37,382 nucleotides of DNA from NCBI GenBank assembly GCA_937907605.1, contig CALCYI010000019.1, positions 1 to 37,382 on the forward strand. Reading direction: 5' to 3'. The DNA comes from an uncultured Clostridia bacterium (GTDB lineage Bacteria > Bacillota > Clostridia > Oscillospirales > Acutalibacteraceae). The notes below the pieces were generated by a model that was not told where the DNA came from, did no database searches, and saw only the letters and a program-made list of their open reading frames with translations. How positions within the stretch are numbered: position 1 is the first letter of the stretch; every line of letters begins with the position of its first letter. A program made the translations under genes and the position numbers. Shown piece by piece: positions 27,241-34,548 of the stretch.

Positions 27241-28356
27241 ATGCAAAAATCGGAAGGGAATATTGTTTATTGTCAGAGTTGCGGCAAAGCAAACCAAAAT
27301 GATTCTACCTTTTGCAATTATTGCGGTTCAAGAATTAATAGTTCGCAAACCGAGCAGAAGATGAATCAAACACCGGAATATATAACGGGGAATAACACTT
27401 ATTCAAATGAAGAAACGGAAAGAGATTTTGTTATCGCAAATTTACAGGATTTAAATAATCTGTATTTTATTTCAAGAAATTTCGACGAAAACATTCTTTT
27501 TTTAATAAAAAAAAAGGAACAGCTTGGAATAAAGCGAACAGTTGAAGAGCCACCTGTTGCACCCGGAAAGCCAACCCCTCCGGGATTTGGCGACTTTCTC
27601 GGCTATTGCTTATTTTTTGTACTTCCTTCGATTCTAATTTTGCCTTTGATGCCTATAGCATTAATTGTTGTATTGCTTATGTTTCGAAGGGATAAAAAGG
27701 AATATTATAGAAAATTAGAACAAGAATATCCAAAAGAATTAGAACAATACAACGAAGCAATTAAAAAGTACCGGCAATCCATAAAGGATGCTGAGAAAGA
27801 ATATGAAAAAGAGGTCAATATTGGCATACCAAACTTGGATAGGGCGATTGACGATTTAAATAAAGAACGCGATGAAGCTTTGAAACTGATTGATGAGTGT
27901 TACGATATAAACATTATCCCAAGTAAGTATAGAAACATTTACGCAATCAAATTTATCTATGATTATATGACGACCTCTAACGGAACTTTAAGAGATGCTC
28001 TTTTTGCATGTGATTTAGATAAAATTCAGGCACAACTCGAAAAAGTAATACAAAATCAAGGTTCAATGATATGTAAACTTGCTAAGATTGAAGCAAATAG
28101 CGAAAAACAAATACAACAGCAAGAGCAAATGATAAATCATCTTAAGAACATTGAAACGAACACTTATGATACGGCAAGAGCAACTGAATTGAATGCAAGG
28201 TATAGCCGCATTATCGCCCACAATACAAATGTCATGGCTTATTGCTCAGCAATGACCTATATTGACAGTCGTGACATTGACGACTTTAACTATTATTCAC
28301 CCCAAACCATTAAAGATTTTGGGCTTGAAAGATTTGCACAATATTACGAAAAGTAA
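27241..28356 (+). CDS. Zinc-ribbon membrane protein with coiled coil, unknown function
   Basis: This 371-aa protein starts with a zinc ribbon (YCQSCGKANQNDSTFCNYCG, four Cys at about residues 11-29). A Pro-rich patch (PPVAPGKPTPPGFGD) precedes a membrane hairpin at about 118-143. Then comes a charged coiled-coil stretch at about 148-215, and a C-terminal part that again has helical repeats (residues 265-310). The likely topology is both ends in the cytoplasm. It is AT-richer than its neighbours, so it may be a recently acquired gene. AGGAGA lies 8 bases before ATG. The candidate RNA with a terminator ends only 27 bases upstream. No function was recognised. Confidence 0.8.
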   Translation: MQKSEGNIVYCQSCGKANQNDSTFCNYCGSRINSSQTEQKMNQTPEYITGNNTYSNEETERDFVIANLQDLNNLYFISRNFDENILFLIKKKEQLGIKRTVEEPPVAPGKPTPPGFGDFLGYCLFFVLPSILILPLMPIALIVVLLMFRRDKKEYYRKLEQEYPKELEQYNEAIKKYRQSIKDAEKEYEKEVNIGIPNLDRAIDDLNKERDEALKLIDECYDINIIPSKYRNIYAIKFIYDYMTTSNGTLRDALFACDLDKIQAQLEKVIQNQGSMICKLAKIEANSEKQIQQQEQMINHLKNIETNTYDTARATELNARYSRIIAHNTNVMAYCSAMTYIDSRDIDDFNYYSPQTIKDFGLERFAQYYEK

Positions 28357-28395
28357 AGAAAAGTATATTTAGAAATAGTCAAAAGGAAATATAAC

Positions 28396-28424
28396 AAACG
28401 GGAAGGTTTAATCCTTCCCGTTTA
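28396..28424 (+). terminator. Terminator of the zinc-ribbon gene
   Basis: An 11-bp stem AAACGGGAAGG/CCTTCCCGTTT with a 6-base loop. Confidence 0.85.
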
Positions 28425-28576
28425 ATAACGCTTCTTTTCTGCATATTACAACTGAAAACAGCAGTTATACCTATAAGACTCTTTGTTATCTAATTTTGCT
28501 TACCAATTTAGCGAACTTTTTTGTTAATACTTTCTTTATGACAGGCGCCCCTTCGTCAACCGTTTTTATTTATGAG

Positions 28577-28675
28577 TTATGAATTATGAATTGAGTGTGC
28601 TGCGCACGGCGATTGCTTAACTGGGTGCGGGCAGAGCCCGCCGTTAATTCATCATTCATCATTTATAATTCATAA
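28577..28675. repeat. AT-closed inverted repeat enclosing GC-rich hairpins
   Basis: A 15-bp AT-rich stem (28577-28591 with 28661-28675, one G-U) encloses GTGC-TGC-GCAC (28597-28607) and a 6-bp GC hairpin (28627-28641). It contains reiterated TTATGAATTATGAAT/TCATCATTCATCATT units and no ORF. It lies between the terminator at 28424 and the end of cysK; the rest of 28425-28695 shows nothing recognisable. Possible small mobile or REP-like element. Confidence 0.55.
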
Positions 28676-28695
28676 TTGAAATTCTGAGTTCCGTC

Positions 28696-29625
28696 TTACT
28701 TTGAAAGCATTGGCGTTGAAAGATATCTGTCGCCCGAATCGGGAAGAAGTACAACTATGTTTTTGCCTTTGTTTTCTTCTCGTTTTGCAATTTGTATTGC
28801 ACTCCAGAGCGCCGCGCCGCTTGAAATTCCCACGAGCACGCCCTCAAGGCTCGGGAACGCGCCGCCGATTTCAAACGCAGCTTCGTTCGGTACGGTAAGC
28901 ACCTCGTCGTAAACCGAGGTATCAAGCGTGTCGGGTATAAAGCCCGCGCCGATACCCTGTATCTTATGCGCGCCCGCTTCGCCCCTGCTGAGTACGGGCG
29001 AGGTTTCTGGCTCAAGCGCGATTATTTTAATATTGGGATTCTGCTCCTTAAGATATTTTCCGACGCCCGTGAGAGTGCCGCCCGTGCCGATACCCGCAAT
29101 GAATATATCAACCTTGCCGTCGGTATCGCGCCAGATTTCGGGGCCCGTGGTCTTATAATGCGTTTCGGGGTTGACGGGGTTTACGAACTGTCCTGCGATA
29201 ATCGAATTCGGATTTTCTGCGTGCAGCTCCTCAGCCTTTTCGATAGCGCCCTTCATACCCTTCGCGCCGTCGGTGAGTACAAGCTCGGCACCGTAAGCCC
29301 TCATAAGATTACGCCTTTCAACGCTCATGCTTTCGGGCATAGTGATTATTACCCTGTATCCCTTAGCGGCGGCGTATGCGGCGATGCTTATTCCCGTATT
29401 GCCCGAGGTCGGCTCAATAATTACAGAGTCCCCATTAAGCTTACCTTTTTCAACGGCATCGTCGATAATGGCTTTTCCGATTCTGTCCTTTACTGAGCCC
29501 GCAGGGTTGAAAAGCTCAAGCTTTGCAAAAATATTCGCTTCAAGCCCGTACGCCCTTTCAAAATTTTTAATATGAACGAGCGGAGTATTTCCTATAATCT
29601 CCGAAACCGAATTATAAAGTGCCAT
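28696..29625 (-). CDS. cysK: Cysteine synthase A (O-acetylserine sulfhydrylase)
   Basis: CysK makes cysteine from O-acetylserine and sulfide with pyridoxal phosphate. The 309-aa product has the PLP lysine in PAGSVKDR near residue 42, the substrate-binding loop TSGNTGISIAAYAA near 69, the phosphate-binding GIGTGGTLTG near 176 and GISSGAALW near 264. Its length is typical. A ribosome site GGAGGG precedes ATG 29625. It is divergent from rplM and transcribed alone. No serine acetyltransferase gene is next to it. Confidence 0.96.
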   Translation of the reverse strand: MALYNSVSEIIGNTPLVHIKNFERAYGLEANIFAKLELFNPAGSVKDRIGKAIIDDAVEKGKLNGDSVIIEPTSGNTGISIAAYAAAKGYRVIITMPESMSVERRNLMRAYGAELVLTDGAKGMKGAIEKAEELHAENPNSIIAGQFVNPVNPETHYKTTGPEIWRDTDGKVDIFIAGIGTGGTLTGVGKYLKEQNPNIKIIALEPETSPVLSRGEAGAHKIQGIGAGFIPDTLDTSVYDEVLTVPNEAAFEIGGAFPSLEGVLVGISSGAALWSAIQIAKREENKGKNIVVLLPDSGDRYLSTPMLSK

Positions 29626-29777
29626 AGCGAGCCCTCCTTATTAATACTGATAATATCACTTAGTAAAAATAAAGTCAACTCGGGCAAATTTTGTAAATTA
29701 TAAACGAGATAAACATATGAATAATTGAGAATAAGCGAGAAAACGAGAGTAAGTATAAATTATTTTAATTTGGGGTA

Positions 29778-29806
29778 TTGACATTTCTTGCCTTCGGTGA
29801 TAAGAT
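29778..29806 (+). promoter_or_regulatory. Promoter of rplM-rpsI
   Basis: TTGACA (29778-29783), 17 bases, TAAGAT (29801-29806). The expected start is about 30 bases before the rplM start codon. Between 29626 and 29777 nothing else was recognised. Confidence 0.82.
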
Positions 29807-29844
29807 ATGCAGGCATTAAAAATTATTAATCGGAGGAAATGACC

Positions 29845-30273
29845 ATGTCAACATTTATGCCAAAGGCTGACGAAATCGAACGCAAGTGGTATGTAATTGA
29901 CGCTGCTGACAAGCCGCTCGGAAGAGTTGCAGCCGAGGCTGCCGTTCTTCTCAGAGGTAAGCATAAGCCGATTTTTACGCCTAACACCGACTGCGGAGAT
30001 TTTGTTATCATTATCAATACCGATAAGGTTGCCCTCACAGGCGACAAGCTCAACAAGAAGCTTTATCAGCATCATTCGGGCTATATCGGAAATCTCAAGA
30101 CCGTTAAGTACGGTACTCTTATGCAGGATAAGAGCGATTTTGCCATGAAGCTTGCAGTTAAGGGTATGATTCCTGACACTACTCTCGGCAGAAAGCAGCT
30201 CACAAGAGTTAAGATTTATAAGAACGCACAGCACAAGCACGAGGCTCAGAAGCCTGAAGCTTGGGAATTTTAA
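29845..30273 (+). CDS. rplM: 50S ribosomal protein L13
   Basis: Early-binding protein of the large ribosomal subunit. The 142 aa match the family. Visible blocks are RKWYVIDAADKPLGRVA, LLRGKHKPIFTPNTDCGDFV and YQHHSGYIGNLK, and MIPDTTLGRKQLTRVKIY ends the core. ATG 29845 lies 8 bases after GGAGG; the ATG at 29839 is only two bases from it and would be a poor start. It is followed after 17 bases by rpsI, the universal bacterial L13-S9 operon. Confidence 0.98.
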   Translation: MSTFMPKADEIERKWYVIDAADKPLGRVAAEAAVLLRGKHKPIFTPNTDCGDFVIIINTDKVALTGDKLNKKLYQHHSGYIGNLKTVKYGTLMQDKSDFAMKLAVKGMIPDTTLGRKQLTRVKIYKNAQHKHEAQKPEAWEF

Positions 30274-30290
30274 GGGGAGGTATGTAGCTT

Positions 30291-30689
30291 ATGTATGAGT
30301 CAAATCCTTATTTCTACGGAACAGGCAGAAGAAAAGAGTCTGTAGCTCGTGTACGCGTTTATGCAGGTACAGGTAAAATCACAATTAACGACAGAGACAT
30401 TGACGATTACTTTGGTCTTGAAACTCTTAAGCTCATCGTTCGTCAGCCTCTCGCTTTAACGGAAACTGCAGAGAAGTTCGACATCGTTTGTCGCGTTAAC
30501 GGCGGCGGCGTTACCGGCCAGGCAGGCGCTATCCGCCACGGTATCGCAAGAGCTCTCCTTCAGTACGACGAGAACCTTCGTCCTGCTCTCAAGAAGGCAG
30601 GCTTCCTCACTCGTGACCCGAGAATGAAGGAAAGAAAGAAGTACGGTCTCAAGAAAGCTCGTAGAGCGCCTCAGTTTTCAAAGAGATAA
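30291..30689 (+). CDS. rpsI: 30S ribosomal protein S9
   Basis: Small-subunit protein whose C-terminal tail contacts P-site tRNA. The 132-aa product has GTGRRKESVARVRV near residue 10, the VNGGGVTGQAGAIRHGIARAL block near 70 and the conserved tail RDPRMKERKKYGLKKARRAPQFSKR. The last residues SKR are the tRNA contact. GGGGAGG lies upstream. The operon ends at the hairpin 30706-30735. Confidence 0.98.
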   Translation: MYESNPYFYGTGRRKESVARVRVYAGTGKITINDRDIDDYFGLETLKLIVRQPLALTETAEKFDIVCRVNGGGVTGQAGAIRHGIARALLQYDENLRPALKKAGFLTRDPRMKERKKYGLKKARRAPQFSKR

Positions 30690-30705
30690 TTATTTCTCAA
30701 TTACA

Positions 30706-30735
30706 AACACCCTCGCTTTTGCGAGGGTGTTTTTT
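30706..30735. terminator. Terminator of rplM-rpsI
   Basis: An 11-bp stem (30706-30716 with 30721-30731), a TTTT loop and a run of T after it. The tail overlaps the stop codon of the convergent TfoX-like gene. Confidence 0.92.
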
Positions 30736-30985
30736 ATATTTCCTTTGCAATTATCGGGATTACTTTACACATTAAGTCTCTGTTGTCAATATCGGCTAAG
30801 AGCATTTTCTTTGCGCCCTCATATGGCGTTTCAAGCGATGCGTCCGAAAGCAGCCTTATTGACGATTTCGTCTGTTTTAATAAAAAGCGGTCGTCATATA
30901 TCCCGCCGACTACCTTGCCGTTATAGTAGATAATATATTCTCCCATCATGGCACGGTGGGTTATTCCGTCCAAATCCGATAACGG
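30734..30985 (-). CDS. TfoX/Sxy N-terminal-domain protein, 5' end cut by junction
   Basis: The readable part is about 80 residues: LSDLDGITHRAMMGEYIIYY, then GKVVGGIYDDRFLLK and ETPYEGAKKMLLADIDNRDL, characteristic of the stand-alone TfoX N-terminal domain found in clostridia. Intact proteins normally have about 15-20 residues before this point (a helix ending in QLSDL). Here the match stops at about 30985, where the other strand becomes ecfT sequence. A TTG at 30973 in frame is not believed to be the true start. Function in Firmicutes is unclear; it is not a demonstrated competence regulator there. Confidence 0.8.
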   Translation of the reverse strand, partial: PLSDLDGITHRAMMGEYIIYYNGKVVGGIYDDRFLLKQTKSSIRLLSDASLETPYEGAKKMLLADIDNRDLMCKVIPIIAKEI

Positions 30986-30992
30986 CAGAAGA
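30974..30992. other. Junction 2: first bacterium to second bacterium
   Basis: A minus-strand TfoX gene loses its N terminus and a plus-strand EcfT gene lacks its first half at the same place. Codon use changes from the GC-richer style of 3120-30970 to a different style from 31000 on. No insertion-sequence end or repeat explains the join. Confidence 0.75.
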
Positions 30993-31397
30993 AGTGCGGC
31001 TGATACTATAGGTAAATTGCGGCATTACATGGAGAATATTTCAATTCTTGTAACATGGATGCTGGAGGATTCCGTGGAGATGGGAAAAAGCATGAAGGGA
31101 AGAGGATACGGACTTGCCGGGCGTACAAGATTTACCATATACAGATTTACCGGGAGGGACAGACGTATGTTGATATGTATACTTATTACCGGTGCTTATG
31201 TGATTGCCGGAAGAGTGAATGGGGCACTTTCGTGGTACTATTATCCTGTGACCACAGGATCAGGTACGGAAGCCTATCCGGTAAGTGTGTATATTGCGTA
31301 TGCTCTCCTGTGCAGCATACCTGTTGTGAGGGAGCTTGGTGCAAGTACAGGAGTCAGGTTCAGGAAAATGAAGATGAAGGCGGATACGGAGAAATGA
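30983..31397 (+). CDS. ECF transporter membrane subunit EcfT, N-terminal half missing
   Basis: This is the C-terminal ~138 residues of the energy-coupling-factor scaffold protein. It contains the coupling-helix region ILVTWMLEDSVEMGKSMKGRGYGL (family Ala-Arg-Gly-type motif, here KGRGYG) and FTIYRFTGRDRRML, followed by two membrane segments. Intact EcfT proteins are about 250 aa with membrane helices before this block; those are absent because the contig switches source just upstream. The stop overlaps the next start as ATGA, so it is coupled to the fused ATPase/S-component gene. An ATG at 30948 lies in the other genome's sequence and should be ignored. Confidence 0.82.
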
Positions 31398-33937
31398 AAG
31401 CAGTAGAGGTTACAGATCTTACATTTAAATACAGAGGTGATGACAGCTTTGCGCTGAAGAATGTGTCATTTGATGTGGAGCAGGGACATATAATGCTTCT
31501 GATAGGGGAATCGGGATGCGGTAAGACAACTCTTCTGCGGCATATGAAAGCTTCACATATACCCGTTGGGAAAAGAAATGCTTCCGGGAGCGTGTGTGTG
31601 TTTGGCAAAGCGGTAAACGAGCTTTCTGAGCATGAGGCTGCATTTAAGGTGGGCTTTGTGAGTCAGCAGGTGGAAGAGTCACAGGTGACGGATAAGGTGT
31701 GGCATGAGCTGGCGTTCGGACTTGAAAGTATGGGGGTGGAACAGGCATATATGCAGCAAAGAGTTGCGGAAATGACAGCCTTTTTCGGGTTGGAAAACGT
31801 ATATCACGAAAAGCTGTCAGAGCTTTCCGGAGGACAGAAACAGATAGTTAATCTGGCTTCGGTCATGATAATGGAGCCGGAGATACTTGTGCTTGACGAA
31901 CCCACAAGTCAGCTGGATCCCAATTCTGCCGCAGAGTTTTTCTATATGATCAAAAAAATACATGAGGAGCTTTGTACAACGATCATAATTGCCGAACACC
32001 GCATGGAAGATATATTCCCTCTCGCTGACAGGGTTATGGTACTTGACAGAGGGGAGGTTCTTGCTTGCGGAACACCGGGCGGGATCGTCAGATTTTTACA
32101 CAGTAACGGGCTTCCTCTGTTTCGTTCCATGCCGGTTGCTGCGAGAATATACTGTACTTTGGAGAGTGCAGCATTTGCAGAGAAAAGCCGGGAAGAATTA
32201 TATAAACATGATATTCCTCTTTCGGTCAATGATGGGAGGAGATATCTGCAGGGGCTGCCGGAATGTGAGGAATTGAAAAAAGCATCGACACAAAACAAAG
32301 GGGATTATAACGACAAAGCTGAGGCTTCCATGTGTGGGAAGGATAAGGAAGATATTGCCCTGCGCGTGAATGAGGTGTGGTTTCGTTATAAAAAGGATGG
32401 CGCTGATATAATAAAGGCCTGCAGTCTTAATGTAAAAAAGGGAAGGATTACTGCAATACTTGGCGGTAATGGCGCAGGAAAGTCTACGCTTTTACATATT
32501 ATGAAAGGAAATCTTGCGGCATATCCCGGGGTAGTTAAATGCGGCACAGATGCCGTTTCCCTGTTGCCTCAGAATCCCCAATCCATGTTCGCGGAAAAGA
32601 CGGTTTTGGGTGAATTGTTTGATGGCCGGGAGCCGGGTGAGAAAGGTGAAAAAATGATACGCCAGTTTGATCTTTCGGATTGTCTATACAAACATCCTTT
32701 TGATCTTTCGGGCGGACAGATGGAAAAACTTGCTTTGGCAAAACTCATGCTTAAGGATGATGACATCCTGCTTTTAGATGAGCCGGGAAAAGGAATGGAT
32801 TATGCATTTAAAGAAAAACTCGGGAAGTATCTTACGGAGCTTGCAGGACGTGGAAAGACAATAGTCTTAGTCAGTCATGATGTGGAGTTTTGCGCAAAAT
32901 ATGCGGATTACTGCGGAATGTTTTTTGATGGACATATAGTATCCATTAACGATACAAGAACATTTTTTCTGCAAAATGCTTTTTATACCACTGCAGTAAG
33001 AAGAATGTGCAGGGGGTTGTTCGATGCGGTCACCGTATCCGATGTATACGCGCTTTTTGGTATAAGCAAAGAATCCATGGACGTTGTTGCATCCGATGAT
33101 GAAAATAGTAATGGAAATGAAGATGCAGGCGGTAAAAAGAACCCTGATTATAAGAAAGAGAAGGACCACAACATACATGAAAATAAAAGTATGGAAGAAG
33201 ATTTATATGTAGATACCGTGTATGGTGAGGAAAAGCATATGGCAAATTCTGTGCTTCCATCCATGCTGCTTTTGATCGCCATGCCGCTTACCATTTATAT
33301 GGGTTATGCGCTGCTGCATCAGAGGAAATATTATTTTATTTCTCTTATGCTCATATTAGAGGCGGTAACAGCCTTTTTCATAAGTTTTGAGGGGAGAAGG
33401 CCACATATGAGGGATGTAATGACTATTGCGGTGATGAGCGCCTTAACCGCACTTTCCAGAGCGATGTTTTATATGGTGCCGGCGGTGAAACCAATGGCTG
33501 CATTTACGATTATTTCCGGAATCGGGCTAGGGAGTGTTTCAGGGTTTGTGGTAGGCGCGCTGTCCATGCTTGTGTCGGATATTTTCTTCGGTCAGGGTCC
33601 GTGGACTCCGTGGCAGATGTTTACTATGGGACTTTTGGGATTTCTTTCGGGGGTGATCTTCAAAGATACAGGAAGTTCGCACAGAGGAGATGGCAGGAAA
33701 AAGAATATAATCGCAATTTGTATCTTTGGGGCACTATCTGTACTTATAGTCTACGGAGGTATTATGAATCCCGCTTCTGTTGTGATGTATCAGGAGAATG
33801 TGACGGGAAAGATGCTGCTTGCAAGCTACATTCCGGGGATACCCATTGATCTAATTCATGCGGGGGCAACATTTATTTTCCTGTATTTTCTCACAGAGCC
33901 TATGCTGGAGAAGCTGGAAAGGGTGAAGAAAAAATAG
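31394..33937 (+). CDS. Fused ECF transporter: two EcfA-type ATPases plus S component
   Basis: A single 847-aa chain carries three modules. ATPase 1 has Walker A GESGCGKTT at 38-46, signature LSGGQKQ near 143 and Walker B ILVLDEPTSQLD near 164. ATPase 2 has Walker A GGNGAGKST near 357, signature LSGGQMEK near 438 and ILLLDEPGKGMD near 458. After a hydrophilic linker (about 560-615) comes an integral-membrane S component of five or six helices, with ALTALSRAMFYMVPAVKPMAAF typical of the ECF_trnsprt vitamin-binding family. It would import a micronutrient with EcfT, encoded just upstream. ATG 31394 follows GGAG and overlaps the ecfT stop; in-frame sequence upstream is ecfT in another frame. The vitamin is unknown. 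Confidence 0.9.
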   Translation: MKAVEVTDLTFKYRGDDSFALKNVSFDVEQGHIMLLIGESGCGKTTLLRHMKASHIPVGKRNASGSVCVFGKAVNELSEHEAAFKVGFVSQQVEESQVTDKVWHELAFGLESMGVEQAYMQQRVAEMTAFFGLENVYHEKLSELSGGQKQIVNLASVMIMEPEILVLDEPTSQLDPNSAAEFFYMIKKIHEELCTTIIIAEHRMEDIFPLADRVMVLDRGEVLACGTPGGIVRFLHSNGLPLFRSMPVAARIYCTLESAAFAEKSREELYKHDIPLSVNDGRRYLQGLPECEELKKASTQNKGDYNDKAEASMCGKDKEDIALRVNEVWFRYKKDGADIIKACSLNVKKGRITAILGGNGAGKSTLLHIMKGNLAAYPGVVKCGTDAVSLLPQNPQSMFAEKTVLGELFDGREPGEKGEKMIRQFDLSDCLYKHPFDLSGGQMEKLALAKLMLKDDDILLLDEPGKGMDYAFKEKLGKYLTELAGRGKTIVLVSHDVEFCAKYADYCGMFFDGHIVSINDTRTFFLQNAFYTTAVRRMCRGLFDAVTVSDVYALFGISKESMDVVASDDENSNGNEDAGGKKNPDYKKEKDHNIHENKSMEEDLYVDTVYGEEKHMANSVLPSMLLLIAMPLTIYMGYALLHQRKYYFISLMLILEAVTAFFISFEGRRPHMRDVMTIAVMSALTALSRAMFYMVPAVKPMAAFTIISGIGLGSVSGFVVGALSMLVSDIFFGQGPWTPWQMFTMGLLGFLSGVIFKDTGSSHRGDGRKKNIIAICIFGALSVLIVYGGIMNPASVVMYQENVTGKMLLASYIPGIPIDLIHAGATFIFLYFLTEPMLEKLERVKKK

Positions 33938-34032
33938 CGAAAACCATAATAGAAGATTTGCAAAGTTTTTATATGTATGGTAGGATGGCTAAAATGCAGT
34001 TTTGTTTATCAACGGTTTGAGGGGGATAAGAC

Positions 34033-34548
34033 ATGGCACTTATTGAATGGTTAAAGGTTGTATTATTAGGAGTTGTAGAGGGAGTTACTGAGTGGCTGCC
34101 TATAAGCAGTACAGGACATATTATCCTTGTAAATGAGTTCGTACATTTAGAGCAGAGCGAATCTTTTATGGAGATGTTTGATGTAGTGATCCAGCTTGGT
34201 GCTATTCTTGCTGTGGTGGTTATTTTTTGGAACAAGCTGTGGCCTTTTCATACAAAAAGAACGGCGCCCAAAGAAAGCTGGTTTGTTCATGAGGCGGAAA
34301 GCGGATTCATGAAGGGCTTTCAGAGATTCTGCAACAACTATTGTCATATGGATAAGATAGTGCTGTGGCTCAAGATTGCAGTGGCGTGCGTTCCTGCAGC
34401 GGTATTCGGTCTCACATTAGATGATTGGATAGATGAGCATTTTTACAATGCTACGGTTGTGGCTATTGCACTTATTGTTTATGGTATAATATTTATCATA
34501 ATCGAAAATTACAATAAAAAAAGAAGAATTAACCGAGGCAGAAAATGA
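34033..34548 (+). CDS. uppP: Undecaprenyl-diphosphatase UppP/BacA, C-terminal ~40% missing
   Basis: UppP dephosphorylates undecaprenyl diphosphate to recycle the cell-wall lipid carrier. The first catalytic motif is intact (EGVTEWLPISSTGH at residues 16-29), with FDVVIQLGAILAVVVIFW and a membrane helix near 140-158 following. Family members are about 270-290 aa; this one stops at 171. The second motif (PGTSRSG type) is missing, and the last few residues (about 165-171) are encoded by protist DNA beyond the junction. The gene is therefore an artefactual truncation, not a natural short form. A GAGGGGG ribosome site precedes the ATG. The 95-base spacer before it has a plausible weak promoter (TTGCAA, 17 bases, TAGGAT). 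Confidence 0.88.
   Translation: MALIEWLKVVLLGVVEGVTEWLPISSTGHIILVNEFVHLEQSESFMEMFDVVIQLGAILAVVVIFWNKLWPFHTKRTAPKESWFVHEAESGFMKGFQRFCNNYCHMDKIVLWLKIAVACVPAAVFGLTLDDWIDEHFYNATVVAIALIVYGIIFIIIENYNKKRRINRGRK
34515..34540. other. Junction 3: second bacterium to protist DNA
   Basis: UppP similarity fades at about 34525. A different frame encoding a Lys/Glu coiled coil is open from 34523 onward. The A-rich stretch 34516-34530 would fit both sides, so the join may have happened at short shared sequence. Confidence 0.75.

Noticed and set aside
30948..30982. ATG at 30948 as the start of the EcfT protein
   Set aside because: It lies in the antisense of the TfoX gene from the other bacterium; the EcfT match begins only at about 30983.
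31055..31393. N-terminal extension of the fused ECF protein to 960 aa
   Set aside because: This stretch is the ecfT gene read in another frame; the ATGA overlap and GGAG site place the real start at 31394.
34033..34548. A natural short form of UppP
   Set aside because: The second catalytic motif is missing and the final residues come from the AT-rich protist sequence, so the shortness is due to the junction.
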